From: Sebastes aleutianus
Taxonomy: Eukaryota; Chordata; Actinopteri; Perciformes; Sebastidae
Assembly: GCA_916700875.1 (NCBI GenBank)
Contig: CAKAKS010000038.1
Coordinates: 9,465,719-9,529,718, forward strand
Reading direction: 5' to 3'
Length of the DNA stretch: 64,000 bases
The translations under genes and the position numbers were made by a program. This document shows, piece by piece, positions 13,053 to 24,785 of the stretch; positions within the stretch are counted from its first letter, which is position 1, and each line of letters starts with the position of its first letter. Under the pieces are notes generated by a model that did no database searches, was not told the DNA's origin, and saw only the letters and a program-made list of their open reading frames with translations.

Positions 13053-13622
13053 ACACTCACCGGCCACTTTATTAGGTACAAGGTGTACCTAATAAAGTGT
13101 CCGGTGCTAGTACTGGGTGATCTTCTGCTGCTGTAGCCCATCTGCTTCAAGGTTGGACGTGTTGTGCGTTCAGAGATGGTATTCTGCATACCTTGGTTGT
13201 AACGAGTGGTTATTTGAGTTACTGTTGCCTTTCTATCATCTCCAACCACTCTGCCCATTCTCCTCTGACCTCTGACATCAACAAGGCATTTCCGTCCACA
13301 CAACTGCCGCTCACTGGATATTTTCTCTTTTTCAGACCATTCTCTGTAAACCCTAGAGATGGTTGTGCGTGAAAATCCCAGTAGATCAGCAGTTTTTGAA
13401 ATACTCAGACCAGCCCGTCTGGCACCAACAACCATGCCACGTTTAAAGTCACTTAAATCCCCTTTCTTCCCCATTCTGATGCTCGGTTTGACCTTCAGCA
13501 AGTCGTCTTCACCACCTCTAGATGCCTAAATGCATTGAGTTACTGCCATGTGATTGGCTGATTAGCTATTTGTGTTAACAAGCAATTGAACAGGTGTGCC
13601 TAATAAAGTGGCCGGTGAGTGT
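13053..13622 (-). mobile_element. Tc1/mariner-like element, internally deleted
   Basis: The ends are inverted repeats of about 30 bp: TACACTCACCGGCCACTTTA at the left and its complement at the right (TAAAGTGGCCGGTGAGTGTA). Both are flanked by TA, the Tc1/mariner target. The element is about 570 bp instead of roughly 1.2-1.6 kb and keeps only the N-terminal part of a transposase frame. Immediately inside the left end, GTACCTAATAAAGTGTCCGG repeats the terminus in inverted order, making a hairpin at 13066-13103. This suggests that the internal deletion joined transposase sequence to a second copy of an end. Confidence 0.88.
13113..13474 (-). pseudogene. Tc1-like transposase N-terminal fragment
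   Basis: The minus-strand frame begins MGKKGDLSDFKRGMVVGARR and contains a helix-turn-helix of the paired-like type (LSISKTADLLGFSRTTISRV), followed by the linker ending TLKQMGYSSR. This is the DNA-binding half of a Tc1 transposase, about 120 residues against roughly 340 for a full protein. The catalytic DDE domain is absent, so it cannot catalyse transposition. The surrounding frame continues into terminal-repeat DNA. Confidence 0.88.
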
Positions 13623-13799
13623 ATATTCTAGTATGTAGTGGAGTAAAAAGTATAATATTTGCCTCTGAGATGTAGTGGAGTAGAAGTATAAAGTAGCATA
13701 AAATGGAAATCCTACCAAGGCTCAGTCTACACTCAAACGTAAAAACGACTCCAAACGCTCACCCTAATATTTACATGTTACCACAAGTGAGATCACAAC

Positions 13800-14069
13800 T
13801 TAAGGGTCAAGGAATTTTATTATCATCCTTCTAACCCCCTCTGCCTCGGCTTCATTACACTCAGGATGGGGGGCTGTTATTCCTGTACTCACTCTGCTGT
13901 CATCAACTGTCTCTTTACATGCATAAATGAGGGAAGGGAGGTCATTCAGGTTTATGTCCATCGCCCTTCTGAGTGCTACAAACCTCGCCTTCAACCGCCC
14001 CACAGCACATTCAATAAGCCTCGACATGTTTAATGTGCTCCCTGCTTTGGCCTCCTGTGACTGTAACAT
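13800..14069 (-). pseudogene. PIF/Harbinger transposase C-terminal fragment
   Basis: The minus-strand frame of 89 codons contains RLIECAVGRLKARF, LRRAMDINLNDLP and IYAC. This pattern (E-x-x-x-GRLK-x-R, then a helix, then L-x-x-L-x-YAC) is the C-terminal end of the DDE nuclease domain in Harbinger/HARBI1-like transposases, where the Glu is the last catalytic acid. The rest of the domain and the partner Myb-like gene are missing, so it is a relic. No terminal repeats were defined. A host-derived HARBI1 exon is an unlikely alternative because there are no splice sites and the frame stands alone inside another gene's intron. Confidence 0.72.
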
Positions 14070-15011
14070 TTTTCAAATGTAAAGTAGTAATTAGTTTGAG
14101 CAGGGCTAACAAAACGTAAAAAAGCCAGTAGTCCACTATCTTTGTTATTGTTTATGTATTTATTTTTGTTTTACCTTTATTTAACCAGGAGGTCCCTTGA
14201 GATTAAAAGGCTGGAAGTTGGCTGGGAACTAGCTGGGAACTGGCTGCCAGCTAGGTGGGAAAGGAAATTCTAGGTGGTTGCATCTGTAAAGTTAACTCAT
14301 ACTTGCTAATAGCAATTATTGGATTATATTGGATTATACTGCCCTCCCTGGAAAAATACAATATCCATGTAATAATAATGACAAAAGATATTCTTTAGCT
14401 TATGGACCCAATAATTATGCGTGATGGTGTGGTATGTATTCACACCACAAAGGGATTAAAACCATTACAGATGGTGCTGTAGCAGGTAATTTACATTTAG
14501 ATGCAGAGTTCACAGTCACACTGCGAATGTGAACATGTGAATTCATGTTAGAAACTAACAGTGGGTGGTATACAGCTAGAAACAGTGGTATAATTCAACA
14601 TATGTCGAAATCAGTGCAGAGGTGTAAATTTGTCCAAACAGCTTCTGCCAAATGAACGGGAAGTAAATTTGATGAGACGTTAGACAATGCAGAAATATGT
14701 TGTTTTTCAGTTAATCAGTATAAATGTACAGAGCTGCCTCTCGAAGAGCAGATAAGGGAAGCTTAAGAGAAGATTAAATGTGCATATTTTCTCATCAGAG
14801 TACCAGTTGATCACAGAAACACTGATCAGGTAACCATCATCTACCACTTATGTAAAGAAATGTACCGTATCCTGCAAGCTGAAGGTGAAGCATGCACTTC
14901 TACTTTTGTTGTGTAAATGTGTGCTTCCTCAAAAGCAAGTACCTGTCTCTCAATAAATCAGCCGATTAGACTGTTATCAGGCCATTGAATGGGGTGTTAT
15001 CAGTGGTTATC
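14070..15011. other. intronic sequence without recognised gene
   Basis: AT-rich DNA. TTTACCTTTATTTAACCAGG at 14172-14191 is a motif I know from dispersed fish repeats, with CCCTTGAGATTAAAA following; the remainder of any such element is not clear. Confidence 0.5.
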
Positions 15012-15374
15012 AGCCTCATAGATGTGGGTCAGTAGGGCCCTGCTACACCCAATAGTAGGTTTTGTCATCTATTCACATGGTCGATCATCAAAAGAGGGAA
15101 TAAAAGAAGTCGACAGCGACCTCTAGCGAATGTAGTAATTATGACGGAGCAAAAGCGGATGTCAAGCGCTGTAGTATAGACAGGACCGGGGTTTGCATTC
15201 TGTGTGAAAACAACAACGTGTTGTTTGTTGCATACACCTAAAGAAATTGTTTTGTTTGTGTTCAAAACCTGCAGTTTTAAAAAACATGCTAGAACGTGTT
15301 GGTTTTAAGTTTCGCTTTCACTTTTACAACGTAGTAGGTGTAGTAGGCCCCGACTGACCCACATCTATGGGGCT
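15012..15374 (+). mobile_element. MITE with about 37-bp terminal inverted repeats
   Basis: The left end AGCCTCATAGATGTGGGTCA and its continuation to about 15047 pair with the right end (ACTGACCCACATCTATGGGG), with a few mismatches. The 363-bp element has no coding frame of note. No clear target duplication was seen, so the superfamily is undetermined. Confidence 0.72.
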
Positions 15375-17382
15375 TATAGTGAGCAATAACTCACATTTAA
15401 TGAACTGATAACAGACGAATTGTGTGCAGAAATGAACCAAATGGTAGAATAACACTGTTAAAGAAAGCCCTTTCTTCAGATTAAATGACTTTTCCAGAAA
15501 AATAATTGTGTCCCAACAATATTAAATTGCCCAATCTAATTATTTCCTGGAATAACCATTTACAAAAGGTGAAGTTCTTAAAGGAGGTCTCTTGCTCAAT
15601 GAAAAACTAAAACTATACTTCCTCTTGAGTTTGGGCTGTTTTCCGAACACAGTTGGTTCAAGTCGGTCCAAATAGGGAGCAAAAAGCATCCCTATACTGT
15701 ATGTTAACTTAATCTCTCAGCGGGGTTCTCAGAGAGGCTGATCATTATTCAACATGGCTGTGCCTCCCCACCAGCTAGCTCGTCAGGGCTGTCTCTTCCT
15801 TTTCCTGACAGTTATGAGGTGTACATACCCTGTTAATAAGGGACTACTGACTCTATGCTGTGGTTCAGTGGTTGCTTTAGTGAGGACCATATCACTGCCA
15901 TGAAAACACATGGCATACTAATGCCTGGTTTGTTCTCATGAGGACCAGCAGAGACTGAGGAGGTCAGGGGGTCTTCTGTTTAGATATCCGGTAAAGGAAA
16001 TTGTGTAAAACACCAGAGGAAGATGTAAACTTCACTTGTCAAAAAGATACAGCGCACGAGGAGCAAAAGGGAAGGAAGCGAGGCATTAGCAGATCGACTG
16101 AGGTACTAACAGCCTGGAGTATATATTTAAAGGGGGTCTCCGGTCTTATTTCACTACACGGAGTCAAACGAGCTGATTCTGTTTGACTGCAAACTTCAAA
16201 ATGAATCTGTGAAGAGTGTGCGTACTGCTCCGCAAATTAGCCCGGGAAGACATTTTGTATCTATGTCACACACGGAGCAGAGAGAAGAAGGATGTGGATG
16301 GATGCTCCCTCTCTACTGAGAGGATGGTTTGATGGTAATCACATCCCTGGTTCTTTCCTCCCTCTTTCTATCTCGTCTACTATTGTCAGTTTTAACTTTC
16401 CTCGACTGTCATATTCCTCGGGAAGGAAAGGCAGCCATCTGCTATGAATCACGCCACGCTCCGAATCAAATGGAACAACACAGACTCGCAGCCGTGTAAA
16501 CACAGGCATACGCAAATGATGGAAGCAGACGAATCGCGGTCGCATGGCAGAAACAGAGACATCCCTTAGAGCTAAACATGTTTGACTCGTATGAAAATGT
16601 ACACATCCAAGAGAAAGCTATATACACACAGGATGAAAAGTAAAACAAACTTAGAAAATCAAATATTATGACATCCACAAAAAGGGGAAAATAAAAAATC
16701 CCCATAATTATACGTGGCAGAGAACCGCTAAGACATTCCTGGGAGCATTTTAAGATGCTGTCAGAGAGAAAGGTCACCACCTTGATCGTGGCATACGATA
16801 ACACGGGGACAACAGCGCTGAGATAACCTAAAAGATAATGCAAAGACAAAAAACAGAGACGGCAGCAAGATAACCCTCACACGACGCAGCAGCAACACTA
16901 AAGATGGCATGAAGAATGCGGAGATAACACCGAAAAACAATGCCGCGGTATCACAAGCAAAGCAAAGCTCGGGCCAAACATCAAACATACAGTAAGTGAA
17001 GGAGACAGAATAACAGCTCGGAGTGGAGGGATGAGAAACGGAGACAGATATAACAAAGACAAATGGAGATAACAGAGGCCGGCGGAAAGAGAGAGCGGGA
17101 CGACACAACAAGCCGGCATGCAGTCGCACAACAGACATCACAACGCACGCAAACAAAATATTGACACTGTGTAGAGACAAAAAGGGCAGCGGAGAATTTA
17201 GTGACTTCTAGATAAGAGTTGGTATAAATAAATGTGCAGAAAAAGAACAGAAATTACATGACAGACTCTTTCGAATGGGGACATTCTCAAATAAACTGCT
17301 TTATTATCAAAACACACGAGCTGTGCAATGCAACAGTGACACTTAAGGTTACTATGGGGAACTTTTAACGGGATATAAAACA
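15375..17382. other. intronic sequence without recognised gene
   Basis: Mixed unique DNA; an A- and GA-rich part at 16550-17200 gives long cysteine/serine-rich frames on the minus strand that are compositional. No domain, repeat pair or RNA gene was recognised. Confidence 0.55.
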
Positions 17383-17390
17383 GTCTCAAT

Positions 17391-17778
17391 AAGGTCAAAG
17401 TTAACGCGATAATAACACGGTAAATCCGTTTTAATGCCACTAATTTCTTTAACGCATTAATGCAACTAGCGATTTCGGAGTTTATAGTGGGGGTTTATAG
17501 CTAGAGTGAAGATACTGGCATCATATGAAACTGGAAAACCTAATGAATCCATTGGTACCAACCATGTCGGGAAGGAGGCTAAATAACGCTCCAAAGGTCC
17601 CTTGACCTCTGACCTCAAGATATGTGAATGAAAATGGGTTCTATGTATTTATCATTGTTTTGTGTTGTTAATTGATTTCCAATAATAAATATATACATAT
17701 ATTTGCATAAAGCAGCATATGTGCCCACTCCCATTTTGATAAGAGTAATTAAATATTTGAAATCAATTGACAGCCCTA
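17391..17778 (+). mobile_element. hAT-like repeat family 1, copy 3, with 8-bp target duplication
   Basis: The copy is internally deleted (about 390 bp against about 680 bp at 57029). It retains AGTTAACGCGATAATAACAC at the left and ATTGACAGCCCTA at the right. It is flanked by the perfect 8-bp direct repeat GTCTCAAT at 17383-17390 and 17779-17786. An 8-bp duplication is characteristic of the hAT superfamily. A few terminal bases at the left are lost. Confidence 0.85.
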
Positions 17779-17879
17779 GTCTCAATTTAATACTGATGCT
17801 TATATTTGACCTACAGAAGTAAATGAGACCATCAGCGAGAAGATTGGCACTTCTACATAGTTATTCTTAATGCTTGTCA

Positions 17880-18272
17880 TCGGTGCCACCGGGCCGGATT
17901 CTGCGCAAAATCGGACAAAATCATGCAGGTTGACCAGACACTCCTTCAGCTCCGACCTGCCCACTGTGGACAGACCCAGATCCGGCTTCGCTGCTGCCTT
18001 CCACATGCAGTTGCTGCTCCGCCAGTCCCCACTGGGAGCCAACACCATCACCACACTGCTGGAGAGCCAGGCCGTATTGCTGGGCTCGCTGGAGGGAAGA
18101 GAGGCAGGGGAGAACCAGAACCAGGACGGCACGGGGCAGACTGTCGGACCCTGCTGCAGTAAAATGAGAGGTTTTCTAAAGGGACTTTGGTGTTCGGAAA
18201 CACTACCGCTTTTGTCCACAGGGACCGCCAAAATCAACACAAGATTAAAGTTCCTCGTAGTTGCTTTAAGTA
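17880..18272 (-). repeat. unnamed dispersed repeat, copy A
   Basis: On the minus strand this segment matches 24029-24424 on the plus strand. Shared blocks include TTGATTTTGGCGGTCCCTGT, CTTTAGAAAACCTCTCATTT and CCATCCTGGTTCTGGTTCTC (one change). Long open frames cross it on both strands, but the second copy carries frame-breaking changes in them, so I treat it as non-coding mobile DNA. Confidence 0.8.
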
Positions 18273-18329
18273 AGAAAACTTTTACTCTAAGATTTAAAAA
18301 AAGAGCTGAAGACATTGCAAAGTTGTGAG

Positions 18330-21300
18330 TGTGAGTTTGTTCTGTCTACTACTTGTAACCACGGAATGGGTTTTAGGAATGTGCTGATGTTTTGTTTTTG
18401 TTGATGTAAAACACTTTGGAGGAAAGGATGCAATGATCTGAAATCACCTCAGTGGGGGCTGAGACGCCTGTGTGCCATACATCTACCTGTCTCCTCTCAA
18501 TTTCTCCCTCTGAACTGCTGACCATCTCTTACTCCATCCAGACCCTGGGGGAAAAGCTGTGCAGGTAAAATATCCTCCACGCCACCCCTCTTTAAGCTCC
18601 GCATCCATTTCCTCCCCTCCCCTGCAAAGCAACAGTCACAACGTGTATGACCATACACTACGTGTGTGCTCACGGGGCCTGAGGTCTTGAGGGCTCGGCC
18701 CGTTCTCAGCTCAGAGAAACTACGCTGACCTTGACGTTTTAAGACCTCTGAGACAAGGCAGAGATCCCTCCAATGTTTCTCAGCAGAACAAGAAAGCATT
18801 TTCTTCTCCTTGTTATCTCTTTGACATTCAATAAAACATCTAAGTCGGATTAAAGCCTAAAAAAAAAGCACGTCAAACCAAAAAAAAAAACATTTCGCAC
18901 AATAAGAGAGTGTTTGATATTTTGATGTGAAATTTTGTCGTCTCCGTTTCCATCTCTTCCCGTCATTGTCTGTCTCTTGCACGGCCGTGTCCACACACTC
19001 ACGCGCACAGAGACTCGTGGGAGTAGTGTCGCAGAGATGAAAAGGATGAAAAGGGGACCCGATACTCTGACTTTGCTCTTCCTCATTAGGCAGAATGAGG
19101 GACTCTGTCGGTGTCAGAGAGCTGGTTCATCAACCCTCTGCAGGACAGAGCCCTGATCTCCCCTGCTCTGCTCTGCTCTGCTCTGCTCTGCTCTGCTCTG
19201 CTCTGCTCTGCTCTGCCTGGACATGCTGCAGACCACTCACATATGATTGAAGCCACTGGAAATGGAAACAGTCGGTGTAATTTAACACGGCGAGCCCGGA
19301 GAGTTGGTTGAAGAGGGTGATAGGGTGCAACAGAGAAAGGACGGTACGAATAGAGGGAAAGAGAGAGGAGGCGTAATGAGGAAAGTTGTAGCTAATGATA
19401 TGAGGACAGCTGGCTAAAAGAAAAAGGAACAGACATGTCTAGTACTCTGCATTTGATCTGAAAAGAGGCTATTAAGTGAATAAAAGAGACACTATCTTTA
19501 ATATGAGCTGGAAACTGCTTTTATCACCTTGTTTTTATTACTAGGAAACACATTTATCATAGATATACTCCAAAATAAAAGTACTTGAGATGTCGTTTCT
19601 TTTACAAATATCTATATAATACAAACAAAAGTATATTGTATTATCTGTCTGTGGGCAATAAAGTTAGTGTGAGCTATTTAGGACGCCCCTGGTTCCAGAA
19701 GTAAACGTCCCATTCATGTTTCCCATTGACAGTGTTTAAATCATCAGTTCAAAATATTAAGACGTCCGTTAGAAAATATATGTTTTTTTTTATTAAAAAG
19801 TCAAAGGTCCAAGTCTGTGTACATAAAAATTTGGAGGTAGATCCCGACCACCAAGCTTAAATTTCCGTGACATGCATCGCTATCGGTGTGTGGAACATAA
19901 AGTTGAAAACACAATATGAATCTTAAAACAACTAATTTTTTAATTCTGGGTCAATTGTGGGTGAATTCAGCAACTATGGCGCCGTGTTTTTTCCTCAACT
20001 GTAACAACAAAACGTTTTAAATTCGCTGCCTCTGTCTGGCCTCTTCTCCACGGCAACGAGTCTCATAGGTATCGTAGTATTAGGCCAGTCCGTCATGTCA
20101 AATTTACGAAAAAAACTCACGATTTCTCAGAAACAAAGTTGAAATAATTAAAACTAGTGACCATTACGAAAACCTTTTAGATCGTTACATCATCTGACTG
20201 TGAGAGTCCTGCGTTTCTATGTTCAGTAACATTGAGGAAACTGTCAAAAGGAAATACTGAAATGGGAGAAAAACACTTGTGGAACCAGCAGAGCCTCCCA
20301 CTTTGCAACTCTATTGAAGTGCAGCTACATCTGGCAAAGTGTGAGCGCTGATACAGGCTCTGGTCTGACTGTGCTGCAGCACCCAGAACTACCATTAAAT
20401 ATGATCTATGTAGAGTGACTCTCGATGGGAATGTGGACTCACACAAGCGTGCGAATGGATGTAAGCAGCAGTAGCTTAAAGTTGGCAAACAGACTTATGC
20501 CGCTGTGCTGCAGTAGAAGGGTTGCATTAATCAAATGAAATAATGTAGTCACTTCGAGTGTGTGCGTGTACAAATAGTGACAACTTCACACTATCACAAA
20601 GTGCTGTGACAACAAATATGTAGTCTGTTAAAAATGCGTAGTTTTCACAGCGGTATTAAGTCTTGATACTTGATTCACAAGCACACAACAATGTAACAAG
20701 AACATGATCTGTGTATCTTAGTTTCATCACATCTTGCTAAAAATTAAACGGACAATAATTTGTGAAACATGAGAAAGCTTCAGTTTTCTTTACCCACTGA
20801 ATTCTATAATATCTTTGTAGGCATCTGACAATGTTTGCCATCTTTGTTCGTTGTCGCTTTTGATGTCTTGAACTCCCTCGTATCAGAGATCATGCACAGA
20901 ACACACGAGTCTTTGATATCCTACATTTTTTTTAAGTAAAGAAAGCATGTTTTCTGTGTTTATAAAGAAATGTATTTGTATTGTTTCCTGCCTTTGGACA
21001 CTTTTAGATCATACGAATACAGCCACTATAACAAGTGAGTGTGCGACTAAAACTCTACCTGTCAAATCACTACCTCAAATCTGCCAATAGACTCCCAGAT
21101 ACTGACAATCTTGCCGTTTTACATTAGTAAAATTAATACATTAATGAATGAGCAAAAAAGCAGAGTGTTGCATGATAATCATGCATAGTGTGGATCATAA
21201 AAATAACTCACTCTATGCAAAAGTATATTGATTGTCATTTCTGTGTGATAGCTTGCAGAGAGAGGAGTCAAAATATTCATTACTGCTGCATTCATGCATG

Positions 21301-21341
21301 CATTCACTCTAACTCGCTCACTACAAATACAGTGCAGCGCT
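18330..21341. other. intronic sequence without recognised gene
   Basis: Includes a CTCTG pentanucleotide array (listed) and otherwise unremarkable DNA. Open frames are short. Nothing else is supported. Confidence 0.55.
19163..19216 (+). repeat. (CTCTG)n pentanucleotide array
   Basis: Ten perfect tandem CTCTG units at 19166-19215, an uninterrupted array and therefore likely length-polymorphic. Confidence 0.95.
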
Positions 21342-21810
21342 TTAGACTGTATATAAGAAGTGGACGTAGTCACCGTGATGTCACCCATTGGTTTGTCGAC
21401 TGCCGTTTTGAAGCCTTGAATTAGTCATTTTGGTAACGCTTAATAAGACATTTTCAGGCAACCAAAAAGGTTATAATTAACTTTTGATGAACTGAAAACA
21501 CTTACTCACAAGGTAGCCACGCCCTAAAGCATCCCCTGCTTTATGGTCTATTTGACTCTAAATGGGACTATAATTTACTAAATGAACATCATGCTGTATT
21601 GAAGAAGACTTGAAACTAGAGATTGAGACCATAAACTCATGTTTACAATGTTTACTGCAAGTGAGAAGTAGGGTCATTTTCTCATAGACTTCTATACAAT
21701 CAGACTTCTTTTTGCAACCAGAGGAGTCGCCCCCTGCTGGCTATTAGAAAGAATGCAAGTTTAAGGCACTTCCTCATTGGCTTCACTTCTCAGACCCGGA
21801 GGTTGCCAAC
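21342..21810 (+). mobile_element. non-autonomous element family 2, copy 1
   Basis: TAGACTGTATATAAGAAGTG starts a segment matching 60051-60685 to its end at CAGACCCGGAGGTTGCC. Shared internal blocks include TTATGGTCTATTTGACTCTA and GAGGAGTCGCCCCCTGCTGG. This copy lacks about 170 bp present in the other. The family is widespread in fish genomes to my knowledge; the classification is inferred from the 8-bp target duplication of the second copy. Confidence 0.82.
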
Positions 21811-23492
21811 TATGTAGCTCATGCTTTGTGATAACACGACTTCGCACATAATCTAATGATTTACTATTCTGTAGATACTCTCTATATGTGTGTGTGAGCA
21901 GATGCTATTTGGAGCCTCTCTGCCACTAGCTATACACCTGGTGCTCTCCAGTTACCCATGAATGCACTAGGCTTTTTAAGTATTAAGGTAGAAAAGGCAG
22001 TTTATTTATATATATATATATATATTTCTGAGGCCAGATATAAGCAGCAGAAAGTAACTGACAAAAAATATGGTTCACGAGTACCACTCGAGGTGAAATT
22101 ACAGTTCTTCAGAGGATAGAAGGTAAGTAGCCTTGAAGTAGTGTTTCTGACACATAAAATGCAATGAAAGAAAGCTGCTCAGTATACGCTCTCTTTATGT
22201 AAAACAACAGCCTGCTATCAGGGCTGGATGCTGAGAGTGACGGCGATGTACAGCAGAGGTAATGGATGGAGGGATAGATGGTGGGGTGCAGGGAGGACTG
22301 GGGGTGCCTGCCTGGCATTGAGGAATCTAATCCCCGAGTTAATTGGTATGACTGATGAAGACAAATTGAAATGGGTCAGCTGGATCAGGGGAGAGAGGAA
22401 GGGGTGGAGGAGAGGCTTCATTGTGTACGCGTAAAGGATATAAACACAAGCACACAAACACATACAGTACATAGCTAGAGTGGAATACTCTTAGATTGCG
22501 GGGAGGATTGCTATTCAGTTGAATCAGCCCATGGCAGCTGGAAATGAGCTAGTACCGGTTGAAGAATGCACCGAGCATTCTTGGTGAAAGCTTTTCCTCA
22601 ACATCGAAGCCGCGCCATTGATTTTCCATACTCGCATCTATTCACAGGTGGTCTTCCCAGGGCCAGCTGAGTAACTGAAATGCAAAGCGTTTCACCTCGC
22701 CTATGTGTGTCAACGTGGAGTGGAGTACGGGAGCCCGGTCCTTTGAACGCCGTCTCCGCGGGCCCGCTAATTGAGCCAGATCAATTCACAGAGACGGCGA
22801 GCAGGTTGGCACAGTTGCCACATCAAAGAGATTCTAATAACTGCACACTGTGGCCATTACCGAAGCCTGGAAAAAAAAAGCCATATTTATGTTTGCTTCA
22901 AAGCGAGCGTGGCAGCGGCGAACATACTGAGAACGCAGGCCTTCGCTATTCTTTTTTTTTCAAGCCTACAATTTTAGACACAAGGCCATTTTGGAGCAAT
23001 TTGGGAAGAGAACAGAGGCTATTCACACATACATAAATACAACCGCTCTAAATTGTGCTTTAATTAGATCCCTTTTTTGCTGCTACGGTGGAAACCAATA
23101 ACACCACATGCAAAAAGAGCCTAATGACAGACTGTAATTGTTAAGAAGGAATTGCAATAATGCCCCAATGATTCCTCTGTATCTGTGCTATGTTTCACGC
23201 AGCAGTAGTCTACTCTGCATCTACAGCAGGATTAGTTATGCTGTTGCCGGTTATCCCTTTCCTCCTTTCTCACTCCCCCGTCTGTGCATGATAAGTGATA
23301 AGTTTGTAACTTTGTTCATTAGTGCTGGCCTGTCTCCTGCTGTCTGGCAGTCCTCTCTCTATCCGCAGTGTCTCCCACTTTTTTGTCTCCCCTCTCAACT
23401 TCATTTTTCTCAAACTCTTCCCAACCTTTTTTGGCTTCATCTTTTTTTTTGTTCCCTCCAGCTCTCACTGATTTCTACTTAGCCTCCGTTTC

Positions 23493-23527
<35 letters not shown>

Positions 23528-24028
23528 CTCGCAGCTCGGCGGCACGTCTCCGCGCGCTGCTCGGCGAAATAATTTACCGCACGCAGAGCTCCCGCGGATG
23601 ATTGAAGCGTAATTAGACGGCAGAGACAGTGGAAGCCAACGGAGGTGCTCGGGAGCCGGCGCTCGTCAGATGGTCCGTCTCACTCTCTCACTGGCTTTGC
23701 CCTTCAAAACTATCACTTTCTGCAGGAGGAGCACGGGGAGGGGACGGTGTGCTCAGCCCTGCCGCAGTTAACTCTGATGCAAAAATGACACGTTGGCAAG
23801 TGATTGCATCTTTTTTTATGAGTGAGATTATCTCATAGCACTGCAGATATTTCCAGGGATATCAATCTTTTCTTTTATTCATGTCCGTGTATCTTCCTTT
23901 ATAGGCGGGACAAAAAGGTAGCATCTTAGGCCTGTTCAAACAACACTGAAACACATTATCATGGAAAAAATGTCTGAAAACTCAAACTTATCTGATGATT
24001 TGTTGAAAAGAATATCAAACAACCTTAA
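21811..24028. other. intronic sequence without recognised gene
   Basis: Contains a TA run at 22006-22025 and a TC run at 23495-23524. The stretch 22500-23030 is of balanced composition and free of recognised repeats, so it is a candidate for conserved non-coding sequence, unproven here. Confidence 0.5.
23495..23524 (+). repeat. (TC)n microsatellite
   Basis: Perfect TC dinucleotide run of about 15 units; in the rbms3 transcript it reads GA. Confidence 0.9.
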
Positions 24029-24424
24029 AGCTGCTATGAGGAACTTTCATTTTGTGTTGATTTTGGCGGTCCCTGTGGACAAAAGCAGTTCCAAGCACCA
24101 GAGTCCCTTTAGAAAACCTCTCATTTTACTGCAACAGGGTCTGAGAGTCTACCCCGTGCCATCCTGGTTCTGGTTCTCACGTGCCTGGGTCTACAGCAGC
24201 GTGGTCTCAGTGTTCGCTCCCAGCGGGGACGGCCGGAGCAGTGAGGCGAAGATTTGATCCTGGTCGGAGGAGGAGGAGCTGCTCTCGCCGGGCGTGGAGC
24301 TCTCCACCTCCTGCCGGAGCTCCGGCTGCAGGTCAGAGGCCCTGCTGGAGTCTGAGCTGAAGGAGTTTCTGGTGAACCTGCATGACAATGTCTGATTTCG
24401 CCGGAATCCGAGTCGGTGGCACAT
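24029..24424 (+). repeat. unnamed dispersed repeat, copy B
   Basis: The inverted counterpart of 17880-18272, about 6 kb away, sharing the whole span from the AAGCTGC/ATGAGGAACTTTCA region to GGTGGCAC. It is immediately followed by another repeat at 24475. Confidence 0.8.
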
Positions 24425-24474
24425 ATGGCATATATAAAGCAGTAGGCCAAATAGTCGCTTTTATCAAACCATAG

Positions 24475-24785
24475 TTAAAAGAATAGTTACATTTTGGTAT
24501 TTATGTTTATTCGCCTTTTTTGGCGAGTTAGATGAGAAGAACAATACCACTCTCATGTCTTGGCTCTAAGTATGGAGCTGGATCTGAGAAGCGAATAGCT
24601 TAGCTTAGCATAAAGACTAGACAGAGGTAGAAACAGCTACCCTGGCTCTCCCCAAAGTTCAAAACACTCCAAACAGCATCTAATAAACACATGTTTTCAT
24701 ATTTAGCGTATAGACAGGAGAGTGGCATCGAACTTCTCATCTCTTTGTCAGAAAGTCGTTGATGGTCTTGTTTACTTATGTTGGT
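24475..24785 (+). mobile_element. TTAA-type repeat family 3, copy 1
   Basis: Starts TTAAAAGAATAGTTACATTT and continues GTTAGATGAGAAGA, CATGTCTTGGCTCTAA and TTAGCTTAGCATAAAGA, all repeated at 27795 onwards. The end is one base from the TTAAAGGRR pattern. Only the 5' part and an internal segment are present; the distal inverted end was not found. Confidence 0.7.

Larger units (their letters stand above)
12895..13720 (+). mobile_element. older dispersed repeat interrupted by a Tc1-like insertion
   Basis: Left part (to about 13052): an AT-rich stretch with TTTATACAGTATACTGCTGG and AAGTAACTAAAG. Right part (from 13623): TAGTGGAGTAAAAAGTATAA, a near repeat of it, and GAAGTATAAAGTAGC. From memory these two parts are adjacent in a repeat common in fish genomes, so the Tc1-like element appears to have inserted at a TA inside it. 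No second copy exists in this window to prove continuity. Confidence 0.5.

Noticed and set aside
16466..17180. Cysteine- and serine-rich overlapping minus frames that look like a secreted peptide
   Set aside because: Produced by GA/AC-rich DNA on the plus strand; several frames are open at once, a sign of composition rather than coding.
17800..18328. Overlapping long open frames (171 codons minus, 152 codons plus)
   Set aside because: They lie in a dispersed repeat whose second copy at 24029-24424 has frame-breaking changes in the same frames; no domain is recognisable.
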